Source: Arsenophonus sp046530935
GTDB taxonomy: Bacteria; Pseudomonadota; Gammaproteobacteria; Enterobacterales; Enterobacteriaceae
Assembly (NCBI GenBank): GCA_046530935.1
Contig: JBHEQW010000016.1
Coordinates: forward strand, 1 to 39,907
Direction: 5' to 3'
DNA: 39,907 nt
In this document: positions 30,435 to 39,827 of the stretch, one piece after another
How positions within the stretch are numbered: position 1 is the first letter of the stretch
How the letters are laid out: every line of letters begins with the position of its first letter
Notes under the pieces: model-generated
Database searches by the model: none
Seen by the model: the letters and a program-made list of their open reading frames with translations, nothing else
What the model was told of the DNA's origin: nothing
Program-made: the position numbers and the translations under genes

Positions 30435-31239
30435 AGTTGATACTCAAGTTTATTATTTTAGTATGGTTATACTACGATCTTTTCCTTATTTTTTACAAGA
30501 TTCTGCATATTGCCCACCAGCTTTTAAATAAATTTGCTCAAATACTAATCAATAATTTATCAAGTTAATTCGTTCTTGTTTATCTTATAATGAGATCATT
30601 AAGTAGGCAAATATAGCAGATCTTTAAACGCTTTTTTATCCTAAAAACCTTATTAAGATTTTTTAACGCATTTTTTATCATAAAGTTTAGTTTCTGATAA
30701 AATAGCAGGAATGCAAAAATAATTAAATCAATTTGAAATTGATACCCTAATAACAAATAAACTAATTAAGTTGCTATTAAACTATATTAATTAAATCCAC
30801 GTTTCTAATATAGTTAGCATAATGAAATTAATATCGCTATTATGATATCTGCTTTTCACTAACGTTGTGACAATATCCTCATTGTTCATAATAAACTAGA
30901 ACTAACCTGCAAGGCTAAAAATCAATTTTGGTTATTTTTTCAAATTTATATGCTCTGTATTAGCTTACTTAATTGTTGTATAAAAAAAGTAATGTTGACA
31001 ACATTGTACTAATATGGTGGAAGTTTATAAGCAGCACTTGCAATCAATAGTGAATTATCTGATGTATAAAGCACAACAATAATAAATAAAAAGATAGTTT
31101 ATTTAGATAAAGGCAACCGTTTTAAACAGTAGTGATAAACGCCATGGAAGCAGTATTTTCCTGCTTGATAGCAGTATCATATACTATATGATAGAATACC
31201 AACAGAAATTCTTAAAATAATAATGTCTTTTTTAGACTG
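30435..31239 (-). pseudogene. Decayed region where gntX is expected
   Basis: In E. coli gntX, a ComF-like phosphoribosyltransferase-fold protein used in DNA uptake, sits between bioH and nfuA on the nfuA strand. Here the minus strand near 30790-30900 reads 'NNEDIVTTLVKSRYH', ending in 'LTILETWI'. This faintly recalls the GntX end 'VDDVVTTGSTV', with 'VQVWCLCRTL'. A poor match to the middle is also possible. No other gene is visible. The call rests mainly on position and one short motif, so it may be wrong. Confidence 0.3.
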
Positions 31240-31530
31240 ATATAGATAAAAAAACTACGACGACAGCCTTTGCCAACTAGTTTGGTAAAGAAAAAAGATA
31301 TTGTACTATTGCACGATGCTTCATATTTTTATTTCCATCTGGTTGACTTACACATAACCCAGCTCTATGACCTTACTAATCTTTTCTTATTTTATGTTGC
31401 TGCAACAAGTGGTAGAGGAGGTGTAATTTGATATAACGAACCTAAGCAAACTCATTAGTTGTTAAGAGAATTAATTATACCAATATCATTGCATTTAACT
31501 ATCAAGTTAAAATAACATATAGCTTTTATT
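31240..31530 (+). pseudogene. bioH: Pimeloyl-ACP methyl ester esterase, 5' part (split by IS1595)
   Basis: The plus strand reads 'KKDIVLLHDA' (about 31280-31310), matching the BioH oxyanion region 'LVLLHGWG'. After a deletion, 'FHLVDL' (about 31340) matches 'LHLVDLPG'. After a shift, 'LLQQVVEEV' and 'NLSKLIS' (31400-31465) match 'VLQQAPDKAIWLGWSLGGLVAS'. The nucleophile motif GWSLGG is ruined. The strand is opposite to nfuA, as in E. coli. The gene is interrupted at about 31530 by an IS1595 copy and resumes at 34085. BioH releases pimeloyl-ACP for biotin synthesis, so this lineage has lost that route to biotin. Confidence 0.7.
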
Positions 31531-32261
31531 TGTAAAGGTTTTTACTTTGCTTGCAGAGCAATTTGTAGCCCCAGTATGTATTTCAATTGTTCTAGGTTCA
31601 AATAATTTTTATAGCAGATAATTCGGTCAATAAAACAAGCCTACGCCATGGAATTTACTAAGTAAATCCTTTTAATTGGTTAATATAATTGTTTATATTT
31701 TGAATGCGGAATTTCTTATCAATAATCTCTGATTATCCAATCTTATTTGGACTATAACGACTAATTTCATACTTACTGGAAAAGGTTTTGTATTATTTAG
31801 CCACATTTAGAAAAGAACGTATTCTTTATCGATGATCGGCTCAAGAAAACTCTTAACACACTCTATATTAAACTCTTTAAGAATCTCATTGCTCATATGA
31901 CGATCCACTGACGATCTCGCAGCATTAAGACAGCACATCGCTTCGTTCTTTCCTTTTATCTCTTCTCTCCTGTTTTCCTGCATCTTTTAAGTTTTTTTTT
32001 ATGTTTAAATAATCCTTCCATTTAAAACCTTCATGGAAAAATATTTAGTCGACTTCAATAATAACCAGTTCTGCATTTATATTAGCTATTACCGCTAAAG
32101 CAAAAAAACAGTGATGCCATCTAAACGCTGTTTTCAAATCAATGCCTGTTTGTTTTGCTAACTATCGTAAAGTTAACCTATCCAACATACAGTTCGCAGA
32201 TAACAAAATTATTTATCCTTATGATGTAGTTTCCCTCGAGGTCTATTCTAATAAGAGAGTT

Positions 32262-33757
32262 ATACTTATTTTTGATATATTGGCTTTCGGAGATGCTCTG
32301 GTATCCTGCTAATTAATTTCGTTAATGATTTAAACAATAGAGAAATGATATGTCATGAAAAAGTCTACCAGATAGGTATATAAAAAAACAAATATTACAT
32401 CTAATCAATTCATGAACTTATCAGTAATGCTGCCATACAGACGATAGTAGCTACCAGTCGTTGAGGCTGAGCTCGAAACCATACTGAGATAAGATACTGA
32501 ATGCTCCTTTACCGACCACGATGAGTTATACACCTATCGTCTTCAGTACAGTTACTTAACCACAGCCAAGTAATACATACTGATATTGACGATATTGAGA
32601 TTAAAATGCATAATGTCATGGTGGATCGCGCATTAACAACGGAATATACTTCAACAGTTCATTACCACGCATTATTTAACTCGTGTAAAAAAACACAAAA
32701 GACTTACTAGTATACCTAGTGTAGAGCTAAGAAGCATATCTAGCAATTATTTTCACTAAGCTATGGTGGCACTTGCTTGCTGAAAAAGCAGATACTCTCT
32801 CTTCAGTACAATTAGCAGACTGAAACAACAATAAATTAAAAAGCACATTTGGGGCTATGTGCCTGTCGCGAGTGATTTTATGGACTGGCTATATTACCTT
32901 TATTTCTTAGTTGATGCTATATACCATCCTGTCAATCAGGACAATCCTACTTTAACTGCTTATATTATCGGTTTTTCACTGAGCATGACCGGCCTAAATA
33001 GGAGATTGTTGTGCTCAAAGATACTTATTAAAAGTCAATAATTAACAATAGCGAACTTCTAAATGCATTGCGCACGCATAGCTTAACTGTATATCCAAGG
33101 CTTGCTAAGAAAGCCAGTTTCCATAGGTTTTTGGAATGCAATTACGCAAAGATATTTACTGACATGCAGCACCAACGCTGTTTTGCACATAAAACAGCTA
33201 ATGTATTGGCGCTCTACATATCAATTGGAACGAAACTAAAAGTTAAGCCTGATCTACGGATGTCTATCTAGCAGAGAGGCCACTATGCCGCTAATAAAGC
33301 CATTGATGTTTTGTTGGCAAGGTTTTTAGGGCAGCATCATCCAACGATGAAGCCGCTGGATAAAGATCAAGAAGAACTGCTGACATTATCTACGACTTAG
33401 ACTATTAGTACACAACTTTGCATCAATAAGAACAATGAATTAAATTGAATTGGATATTACGACATAAAACCACTAAGACAACGCACAAAAAATGTAGTTT
33501 AAGAAAAATAACCTTTTCAATGTTATTTAAGCTGCTATACAGTCTGCTCAGAAAAACTGGAATAAGCTAAAATAAGAAGATTTTTGTCTGCTTTACCAAG
33601 ATGCTATTCACCACTCCCCATTTCTTGTAGTAAACAACGTGAAATTTAAAGATGAAGAACATATTTACGAAACATTAGAGTAGAATGTAGCCAATCACTG
33701 ACCACCATACAACAGATTTCCTAATCTCTTCTACTAATAGATTATTAAATGTTTTCA
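32262..33757 (+). mobile_element. IS256-family transposase remnant, copy 4, nested in IS1595
   Basis: The left end (TTATTTTTGATATATTGG) and ATGTCATGAAAAAGTC near 32349 match the other copies. 'MQHQRCFAHKTANVLAL' near 33162-33215 corresponds to TRHQRCWVHKTANVL. The C-terminal pieces 'KAIDVLLARF' (near 33300), 'LKWIS'-like decay and 'NNVKFKDEEHIYETLE' (33639-33690) follow in order. IS1595 sequence lies on both sides in register, so this copy jumped into an existing IS1595. Boundaries are estimates within about 10 bases, since no target duplication can be read with certainty. Confidence 0.8.
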
Positions 33758-34012
33758 TGGAATCAGTAATCTTGCAAAGAATATCTCTATAATTCTAATG
33801 AATATCCCAAACCAGCACAGATGACATTTTTACTCCTACAATATCAGCAGGATAAAGTGAAATAACTTGCTTCAACGTTATGAATCGACATCATTTGACA
33901 AATTATTACCAAGCTAATTAATAAAATCCGGCTCTATGTTGGCATAGAGAGTAAGAAAATACTCTCTTTGATCTGTATAACTTTTTGCTGTTTTATGATA
34001 ATTTTTATTCAA

Positions 34013-34046
34013 AAAATCCTTTATACAGTAAAATCCTTTATACAGT
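34013..34046. repeat. 17-base tandem duplication inside IS1595 copy 5
   Basis: The unit AAAATCCTTTATACAGT occurs twice in perfect succession. The other IS1595 copies carry only one version of this sequence, so it is a local slippage or unequal-exchange event in this copy. Confidence 0.85.
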
Positions 34047-34084
34047 ATAAGAGATTCAATCTGTATCAACAACCTTTGCTAACA

Positions 34085-34580
34085 TTCAACATAGCCGTTT
34101 AATAAAACTAGCTTCCTTGTCCTGTTTTGGACAATAAGCTACTTTGGTAGCTATTACCTTAAAATAATTATAGGTTTTTAACAACATTTGCAGGCTAATT
34201 TTTATTTAAATTATAGAACGTTTTTATATTGTAAATATTGTGTACAAAAACATCTAATGGCGGTATATGATTATAAAAATGAGTAATCCTAGAACATATA
34301 TTAGCATTCAGTTTCCGTGTTAAAGGTAAGTTTAGAAATTTTGCGAACAACTGATCTACATCAATCTTTATTAATTAAGATTAAATAAATCTTTTTTGCG
34401 CATCTATGGTGCCTTGATATGTTAATACTCAAAAATAGCGCTAATTCTAGATAAATAGTTACTGAATTAGTATTCTGCGTTAATAAAAGATGCCGACCAT
34501 GCAGAGTTTATATTTCTGACTCTGATCAGAATATCAATCGTTAATCGATTTTTTTTGGCAATTATGAAAATAAATATGTG
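34085..34580 (+). pseudogene. bioH: Pimeloyl-ACP methyl ester esterase, 3' part
   Basis: It continues bioH beyond the insertion. 'HSRLIKLASLSCFGQ' (34086-34135) matches 'ERVRALVTVASSPCFSAR'. 'IIERFYIVN' near 34210-34240 matches 'RTVERFLALQ'. 'KSFLRIYGALIC' (about 34390-34430) matches 'MPFLRLYGYLDG', and 'ALIKDADHAEFIFLTL' (34480-34530) matches 'IFAKAAHAPFISHPAE', where the catalytic His region is recognisable. Several stops lie between. The two halves together cover most of the family length, so the gene was complete when the IS arrived. Confidence 0.75.
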
Positions 34581-34601
34581 AAGTTCCTAATAAAATTAAA
34601 A

Positions 34602-34662
34602 AATTATTTAGCATGTTAAGTGATAATTTTTTAAAATTTATCACTTAACATGCTAAATAATT
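34602..34662. repeat. Perfect inverted repeat with 25-base arms
   Basis: The left arm is 34602-34626 and the right arm 34638-34662, exact reverse complements over 25 bases, with an 11-base AT spacer. Each arm contains TTAGCATGTTAAGTGATAA (or its complement). It lies just after the end of the bioH fossil. The stem is AT-rich, unlike a normal intrinsic terminator, though A-rich DNA follows. A perfect match of this length stands out in a neighbourhood where every gene and IS is badly eroded. Confidence 0.85.
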
Positions 34663-34669
34663 AGAAAAA

Positions 34670-36893
34670 AGTAATTTGATGGTTAAGGAATTAAATCACC
34701 TCTTCTCTTTAATAGAAGAGAAAAAACTATTCCTCCATTGATTGCTACTACTAAAAAGTAGAGAGAATAAATTTTATAATCTTAAATAACTTCAAATTTC
34801 ATTGAAATATGTGTTCTTTGACCTAATCCTCTAACTTTAGAGACATTAAACCATAGGTATAGCTTAATAAGCCTAGTTTTTCCAAGTTTATGCATTCTTT
34901 ATAAAGAAGAATTCATTTGCATGTTTACCAACATTAGCATCGATAAAAAGTAGTTTTTTGCCACACAGAATGCATTCTGTACAGATTTATGCGTAAGAAT
35001 TCTTTTATCAGGACTGCAATATTTTGTTTTTCCAGTTTTTTTTGTAAGCTATCATCTCCACAATGGCACTTTATACATACATTACTCTAATAGTATGCCT
35101 TGTTTATAATTCGACAAAAAAGTATAGTAACTCATCATTTTAACATGTCTAGGTAAAATATATCTAATATATAGCGTCTAATTATTTCTTCCTGTGTTAG
35201 GATCTTCTATCTGTACTGCTTAGTCTGATGCTAATAATAATGATGGATTATCACTCCAAGTCCTTGGTAATGCCACAATTTTAACGCAGATACCCGGAAT
35301 AGATTTAAAATAATGTATATGTATTTCACGCTATATAACCACAGATACCACTATTTTCATTTTTTAGCAAAGCGAACTTTTTTTCTCCAGTAATATCCAT
35401 ACTATATACATCATGTAACGATACACACTTTTCACTGACGCGAAGTATTTTATGCAGACCAAAAAAGAGCACTTGGATTTATTAAGTCATAGCTATGACT
35501 TGCAGTAACGGGATAATAACGGCTTACTAAATTCCTTCGTTCGCTCTTTTTTGAAAAACAGCTAACTCCATATAGAACATGTCTAATATCTAGACCGCCA
35601 CGGATTATGGAAATATGAAGATCCAGATGTTGATTGAGTTATCGGCAGTAAGTGTGCAAAACATATAAAATACCAATTTCGATACCATGTTCACGTATCA
35701 CTGCAGGCATACAGCTGCTGGTATGCTCTCTCTTCCTAGGTACGAAACGTAGCATTTAGTAGAGGCAAGTTATTGTTGAATAAATATCAAAGAAAATGGG
35801 GCATAGTAAAAATAATCTATTGTCAGTGTTGGACTCTGGTAAAATATGAACCTGCTCTAGCTGCTGCTCGATAGCTCTGAAGTTGCATCAACTACAGGAT
35901 TTTCAGTTGCAACTTTTCTAGAAAAAACAGCTCAAGGAACATTCAGAAGAAGCAAGGCAATTAACTCAGGATACCAATCTAAAACAGTGCCGCATGCAAA
36001 CATTTGCAAGTCAGATAGACTTGTCCATGAGAGCTGAAACTCTTATAATATTTTTCAAGAAATTTATCACATATATCATTAATTGTACAAAGCAGTTTAA
36101 TTAGACAGGAGTTGTGATTATCCATAGTTCCATCTATATAAATAAGTTATGAATTTATCAGCAAGCATACTTTTAATCATTATTCCCACTCTCCACACAT
36201 CAATACAGTTATATCAAGTCATAATCGTCTTGTGGCTTCTATAAGGAAGTTTTTCTAAACTCTAACGGATAATCGTGATTAAATGAAGGGATAATACTGT
36301 ATCGAAAAAAAATTGCGAACTAACTAGTAGTCGTACGCATTGATATATAGCTATTTTTATCTGTCATAAAAAATTTAGTTGGGCTGTCATCTCTTCCTTT
36401 TAGAGCAAAGAGATCATAAATTACTTTGGATAAGTAAGCAGGTGTAACAGGTAAAGTCTCGTGTTGTTTTCTTGATGTACTCGGTTTAGAGTTTATAGAA
36501 AAATTATTTCAAGAAATCTATATAAATTTATAAAAAAATTAAAATCTCGTAGAGTATAAAACTAGTATTCAGATCATAAATTTCCACGAAGCAGCGTAGG
36601 TATTTGTGTACTTGCTCTTACTATATTTCATAAAATTTTAAGTTGCACTTTTTATTTCTAGTCATTGTTTACATTTTTAATCTTTTTAAAGAAGATTAAA
36701 GATTAATTTGTTCTAATTTTCCTATGGCAGCTAATTTAATTTATCTTAAATAGTTTTAATCATAGGACATATGTAATGAAACAGAGAATTTTTAACTAAT
36801 TTGCTAAACATCCATTCTAGGATAGAGCAAAACCATATCTTTAAGTTACAATAAACTAATAATTTCATTAAGTTATAGTGACATAGGACAACT
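34670..36893. other. 2.2-kb region with no recognised gene
   Basis: No intact frame is present between bioH and feoB, where other enteric bacteria may carry feoC and rpn-type genes. FeoC could not be recognised. Protein-like minus-strand strings remain near 35150-35330 ('KIVALPRTWSDNPSLLLASD', then 'AVQIEDPNTGR' and 'HVKMMSYYTFLSNYKQG') and near 36330-36480 ('LPVTPAYLSKVIYDLFALKG', then 'RDDSPTKFF'). I cannot assign them to a family. They look like one or two former minus-strand genes rather than the IS types seen elsewhere. Confidence 0.45.
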
Positions 36894-39191
36894 TTAGCTG
36901 TGGTTACACTTATGAATGTTATGATGAAGTTTTAGTGTTATGCGGTTACCTGAATGGCGTAACAATATAATTACCAGTAGATTAAACACGACGATCATCC
37001 CAATAACACATGCGCTATATTCTGAATGTTGTGAGAAAGTGGCTATTTGATAAAATAAAGCAGAAACCGAATAAGCAACATTAAAACCCCATAGAATAGA
37101 AAATATCATCCAATTTCTATTACTTTCACGTGCAATAGCACCTAATACAGAAATGCAAGGAACATAAAGTAGAACAAAGATTAGATAGCTATAGGCTGAT
37201 ACATTCGATCCAAATCGTTCCGCCATGGCGCCCATTTTGCCGCTATCCATATTACAATCACCTTTACTAGCTTCAATTGGATTAGATAAAACAGATAAAC
37301 TGAATATCTCTTTTAAGTTATGCAAGGTTTCATTAATTGCATCCTCTAATTCATCTATCAAATTAAATTGATCGGAATTAAAAGGTGCTTGAGTAATATT
37401 TTTAGCTGTATACAGAGTATTTAGTGTGCCAATAACTATTTCTTTAGCTAATGCCCCAGTAATAAGTCCAACTGTTGCTTCCCAATTATTATCATTAATA
37501 CCGATAGGTTTCAATAACGGGGTAATTGTTTTACTTACTGATGCTAATGCTGAGTAATTAATATTATCAACAACTTTACCAGACAAAGAAAAACTATTAA
37601 GTGCCCCAATAATCATACTAGCAATAATAATAACTTTTCCAGCTCTTAATACAAAACCTTTCAATCTTTGCCAAGTCTGTAATAGTAATGTTTTTAAATG
37701 TGGTACATGGTAAATCGGTAACTCCATGATGAATGGAGAGGATGAGCCACGTGCAATAGTGTATTTCAATAATAACCCGGTTAGAATAGCAATTATTATA
37801 CCTAATAAATAAAGAGAAAAAATAATACTTGCGCTATTTTTTCCAAAAAAAGCGGCTGCAAATACAGCAAAGATAGCTAGTCTTGCACCACAAGACATAA
37901 AAGGCGCCATTAAAACAGTAATTAATCGTTCACGAGGGGTATCTAATGTCCGCGCTCCCATAATAGCAGGCACATTACAGCCAAAACCAACAATTAAAGG
38001 AACAAAAGATTTGCCAGGCAAACCTAGTGCTTGCATCAGTTTATCCATGACAAATGCTGCACGTGCCATATAACCTGAATCTTCCAATACAGAAAGGAAT
38101 AAATACATTAAAGCAATTTGTGGAACTAATGGGAATACAGTATTAATACCACCACCTACTCCTTGAGCAAGAAAAACCGTTAACCATTCTAGCCAGTTAA
38201 AAGTATAGCCAACCCATTGAATTCCATGGATGAAAATAGCTTCTGAGCTACCTTCAAAGAGAGGTTGTAATGCACCACCAATATTTATAGCAAGTATGAA
38301 CATTAAATACATGATAAAAAGAAATATAGGTATACCAAACCAGCGATTAAGTAGTATGTTATCAAGAAATTGTGTTAAATTATTTAGTTTTGCTGTTTTA
38401 GTATTAATGACTACCTCGCAAATGGTTGCAATAATTTGATATCGTGCATTAGCGATGATAAGTTCAGGCTCTTCTTGTTGTTGAGATTGTAAATTAGCTT
38501 TAATTTTATCTAATTTATTAATAGGAATAGCTGTACGTTCAATGGTATATATATCCCCCTCTAACATTTGTAGTGCTAGCCAACGGCGCTCTTGATAATT
38601 AAATTTTTTATTGTCGATAATTTGAGTTAAATTTTTTATTTCAGTGAGCAAAATGTCTGGATAATTGATGATACTTGAAATAAGATTATTGCTGTGTTCA
38701 TCAATCGCTTGTTTTAATTTACTAATACCTTTTGCGCTAGTTGAGACTATAGGAATAACCGGGCAACCTAGGCGTGTTTGAAGTTCATCAATATTAATAT
38801 AAATATTTTTGTTTTCGGTAATATCTAACATATTAAGTGCAATAATAGAAGGTATAGACAATTCAATAACTTGTAATGTCAGATAAAGGTTACGTTCGAG
38901 ATTAGCAGCATCAATAACATTGATTAAGATATCTGCTTCGCCATTCAGAATGAAATGACAGGCAATTTGCTCATCAATTGATGTCTCTTCTGAAATAGTG
39001 GTCAATGAATAGGTACCAGGCAGATCAACTAATTCAATATTATACTTCGAGGTTACAAAGCGACCAACCTTTTGCTCAACAGTGACACCAGCCCAATTCC
39101 CAACACGTTGGCGTGCACCTGTTAATTGATTAAAGAGTGTCGTTTTACCGGCGTTAGGGTTGCCAACAAGGCCAATAGTTAATGATTTCAT
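36894..39191 (-). CDS. feoB: Ferrous iron transporter, GTP-binding membrane protein FeoB
   Basis: Inner-membrane Fe(II) uptake protein with a cytosolic G domain. It has 765 residues (E. coli 773). G1 is GNPNAGKT (10-17), G3 DLPG (56-59), G4 NMLD (120-123), and a G5-like STSAKG follows. After the GDI-like helical domain come the first membrane segment (IFLFIMYLMFILAINIGGAL) and the Gate motifs 'VGFGCNVPAIMG' and 'MSCGARLAIFAVFAAAFFG', whose cysteines are thought to line the iron path. The protein is collinear with E. coli to the last membrane helix. The short cysteine-bearing tail of E. coli FeoB is replaced by a Lys/His-rich end. It starts 65 bases after feoA, and feoC is absent. No frameshift was seen across 2.3 kb. 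Confidence 0.97.
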   Translation of the reverse strand: MKSLTIGLVGNPNAGKTTLFNQLTGARQRVGNWAGVTVEQKVGRFVTSKYNIELVDLPGTYSLTTISEETSIDEQIACHFILNGEADILINVIDAANLERNLYLTLQVIELSIPSIIALNMLDITENKNIYINIDELQTRLGCPVIPIVSTSAKGISKLKQAIDEHSNNLISSIINYPDILLTEIKNLTQIIDNKKFNYQERRWLALQMLEGDIYTIERTAIPINKLDKIKANLQSQQQEEPELIIANARYQIIATICEVVINTKTAKLNNLTQFLDNILLNRWFGIPIFLFIMYLMFILAINIGGALQPLFEGSSEAIFIHGIQWVGYTFNWLEWLTVFLAQGVGGGINTVFPLVPQIALMYLFLSVLEDSGYMARAAFVMDKLMQALGLPGKSFVPLIVGFGCNVPAIMGARTLDTPRERLITVLMAPFMSCGARLAIFAVFAAAFFGKNSASIIFSLYLLGIIIAILTGLLLKYTIARGSSSPFIMELPIYHVPHLKTLLLQTWQRLKGFVLRAGKVIIIASMIIGALNSFSLSGKVVDNINYSALASVSKTITPLLKPIGINDNNWEATVGLITGALAKEIVIGTLNTLYTAKNITQAPFNSDQFNLIDELEDAINETLHNLKEIFSLSVLSNPIEASKGDCNMDSGKMGAMAERFGSNVSAYSYLIFVLLYVPCISVLGAIARESNRNWMIFSILWGFNVAYSVSALFYQIATFSQHSEYSACVIGMIVVFNLLVIILLRHSGNRITLKLHHNIHKCNHS

Positions 39192-39256
39192 AGTCTTCGT
39201 ATCAAATAAATAATAAGGAATAGGCTATTAGTAATAATAAAAACATTTTATAGCAT

Positions 39257-39484
39257 TTAGTTACTAACATCGTATAAATTTAATAAAGCAAGATCTTTTT
39301 TTCTTAAAATTAAATTTATATGGCGAGTTTCGATCTGAATAGGATCACCAAACGGCGCTATACGAATAACATTAAAAAAAGATCCAGGTAACATCCCTAA
39401 AGAAAGTAATTTTTGACGGTAAGCTAAATTTATTTCTGCTGAAAATCCAACAATTTTATATCGATGATTAGGAAGAATTGACAT
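39257..39484 (-). CDS. feoA: Ferrous iron transport accessory protein FeoA
   Basis: Small SH3-like cytosolic protein needed for FeoB activity. It has 75 residues when started at the ATG at 39484, identical to the E. coli length. A GTG two codons upstream (39490) would add two residues but is unnecessary. 'GFSAEINLAYRQKLLSLGML' and 'PFGDPIQIETRHINLILRKK' are close to the E. coli FeoA core. AGAAG lies seven bases before the ATG. It is the first gene of the feoAB operon and lies under the Fur-type sites at 39565-39600. Confidence 0.96.
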   Translation of the reverse strand: MSILPNHRYKIVGFSAEINLAYRQKLLSLGMLPGSFFNVIRIAPFGDPIQIETRHINLILRKKDLALLNLYDVSN

Positions 39485-39564
39485 AAACACTTCTACTATA
39501 GAGCTAAAAAAAAATTAAGATACCAAAAATACGTACCAGATGAATAGTAAAATTAATAAGAAAT

Positions 39565-39576
39565 ATTATCATTCTC
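39565..39576 (-). promoter_or_regulatory. Second, partial Fur-like half operator
   Basis: The minus strand reads GAGAATGATAAT, which matches the first 12 bases of the Fur consensus GATAATGATAATCATTATC except one. It lies six bases nearer feoA than the main site. GATAAT may also serve as a -10-like element, so the site could be promoter, operator or both. Confidence 0.5.
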
Positions 39577-39581
39577 AGATT

Positions 39582-39600
39582 AATAATGATAATCATCATC
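39582..39600 (-). promoter_or_regulatory. Fur box upstream of feoAB
   Basis: The plus strand reads AATAATGATAATCATCATC, 17 of 19 positions identical to the E. coli Fur consensus GATAATGATAATCATTATC. It ends about 97 bases before the feoA start. Fur with Fe(II) would be expected to repress feoAB here when iron is plentiful, as in other enteric bacteria. The site is far better preserved than the surrounding non-coding DNA. Confidence 0.8.
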
Positions 39601-39827
39601 ATATATTACTAGAATTAATTTAACGTGTTTTTTAAATAACAGCAATTAATATTGATCAATACTTTACTAGAGAGAGAAATATTGGCAGCAAAATTAATGT
39701 TAACTCATTTTCTTGATTAAAAATAATTTTTAAAATTTAAAGAATATAAAAAATTGCATTTTTTCAAACGTAATATATTTTCTCGTTTATTATTTATAAT
39801 TGTTATTTTACTGTTTACTTAGTTTTC
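39601..39827. other. AT-rich spacer upstream of the feo operator
   Basis: No gene or RNA was recognised. In E. coli yhgF (tex) lies on this side; no trace of it is readable. Confidence 0.45.

Larger units (their letters stand above)
31531..34080 (-). mobile_element. IS1595-family remnant, copy 5, inserted in bioH and split by IS256
   Basis: The outer pieces are 31531-32261 (C-terminal two thirds, minus strand, with the conserved ATTTGTAGCC and CTCTGATTATCC blocks) and 33758-34080 (N-terminal third, with 'TCTTTGATCTGTATAAC' as in the other copies). The ends AAAGGTTTTTACTTTGC (31534-31550) and AACAACCTTTGC (34068-34079) match the termini of the copy at 25936-26980. Removing the IS256 copy between them would give about 1.05 kb, the length of the other IS1595 copies. 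The bioH reading resumes immediately after 34080. Confidence 0.8.

Noticed and set aside
38230..38439. Plus-strand frame of 69 codons
   Set aside because: Antisense shadow of feoB.
39257..39490. GTG start for feoA at 39490
   Set aside because: The ATG at 39484 gives the exact family length and has the better-placed ribosome site.
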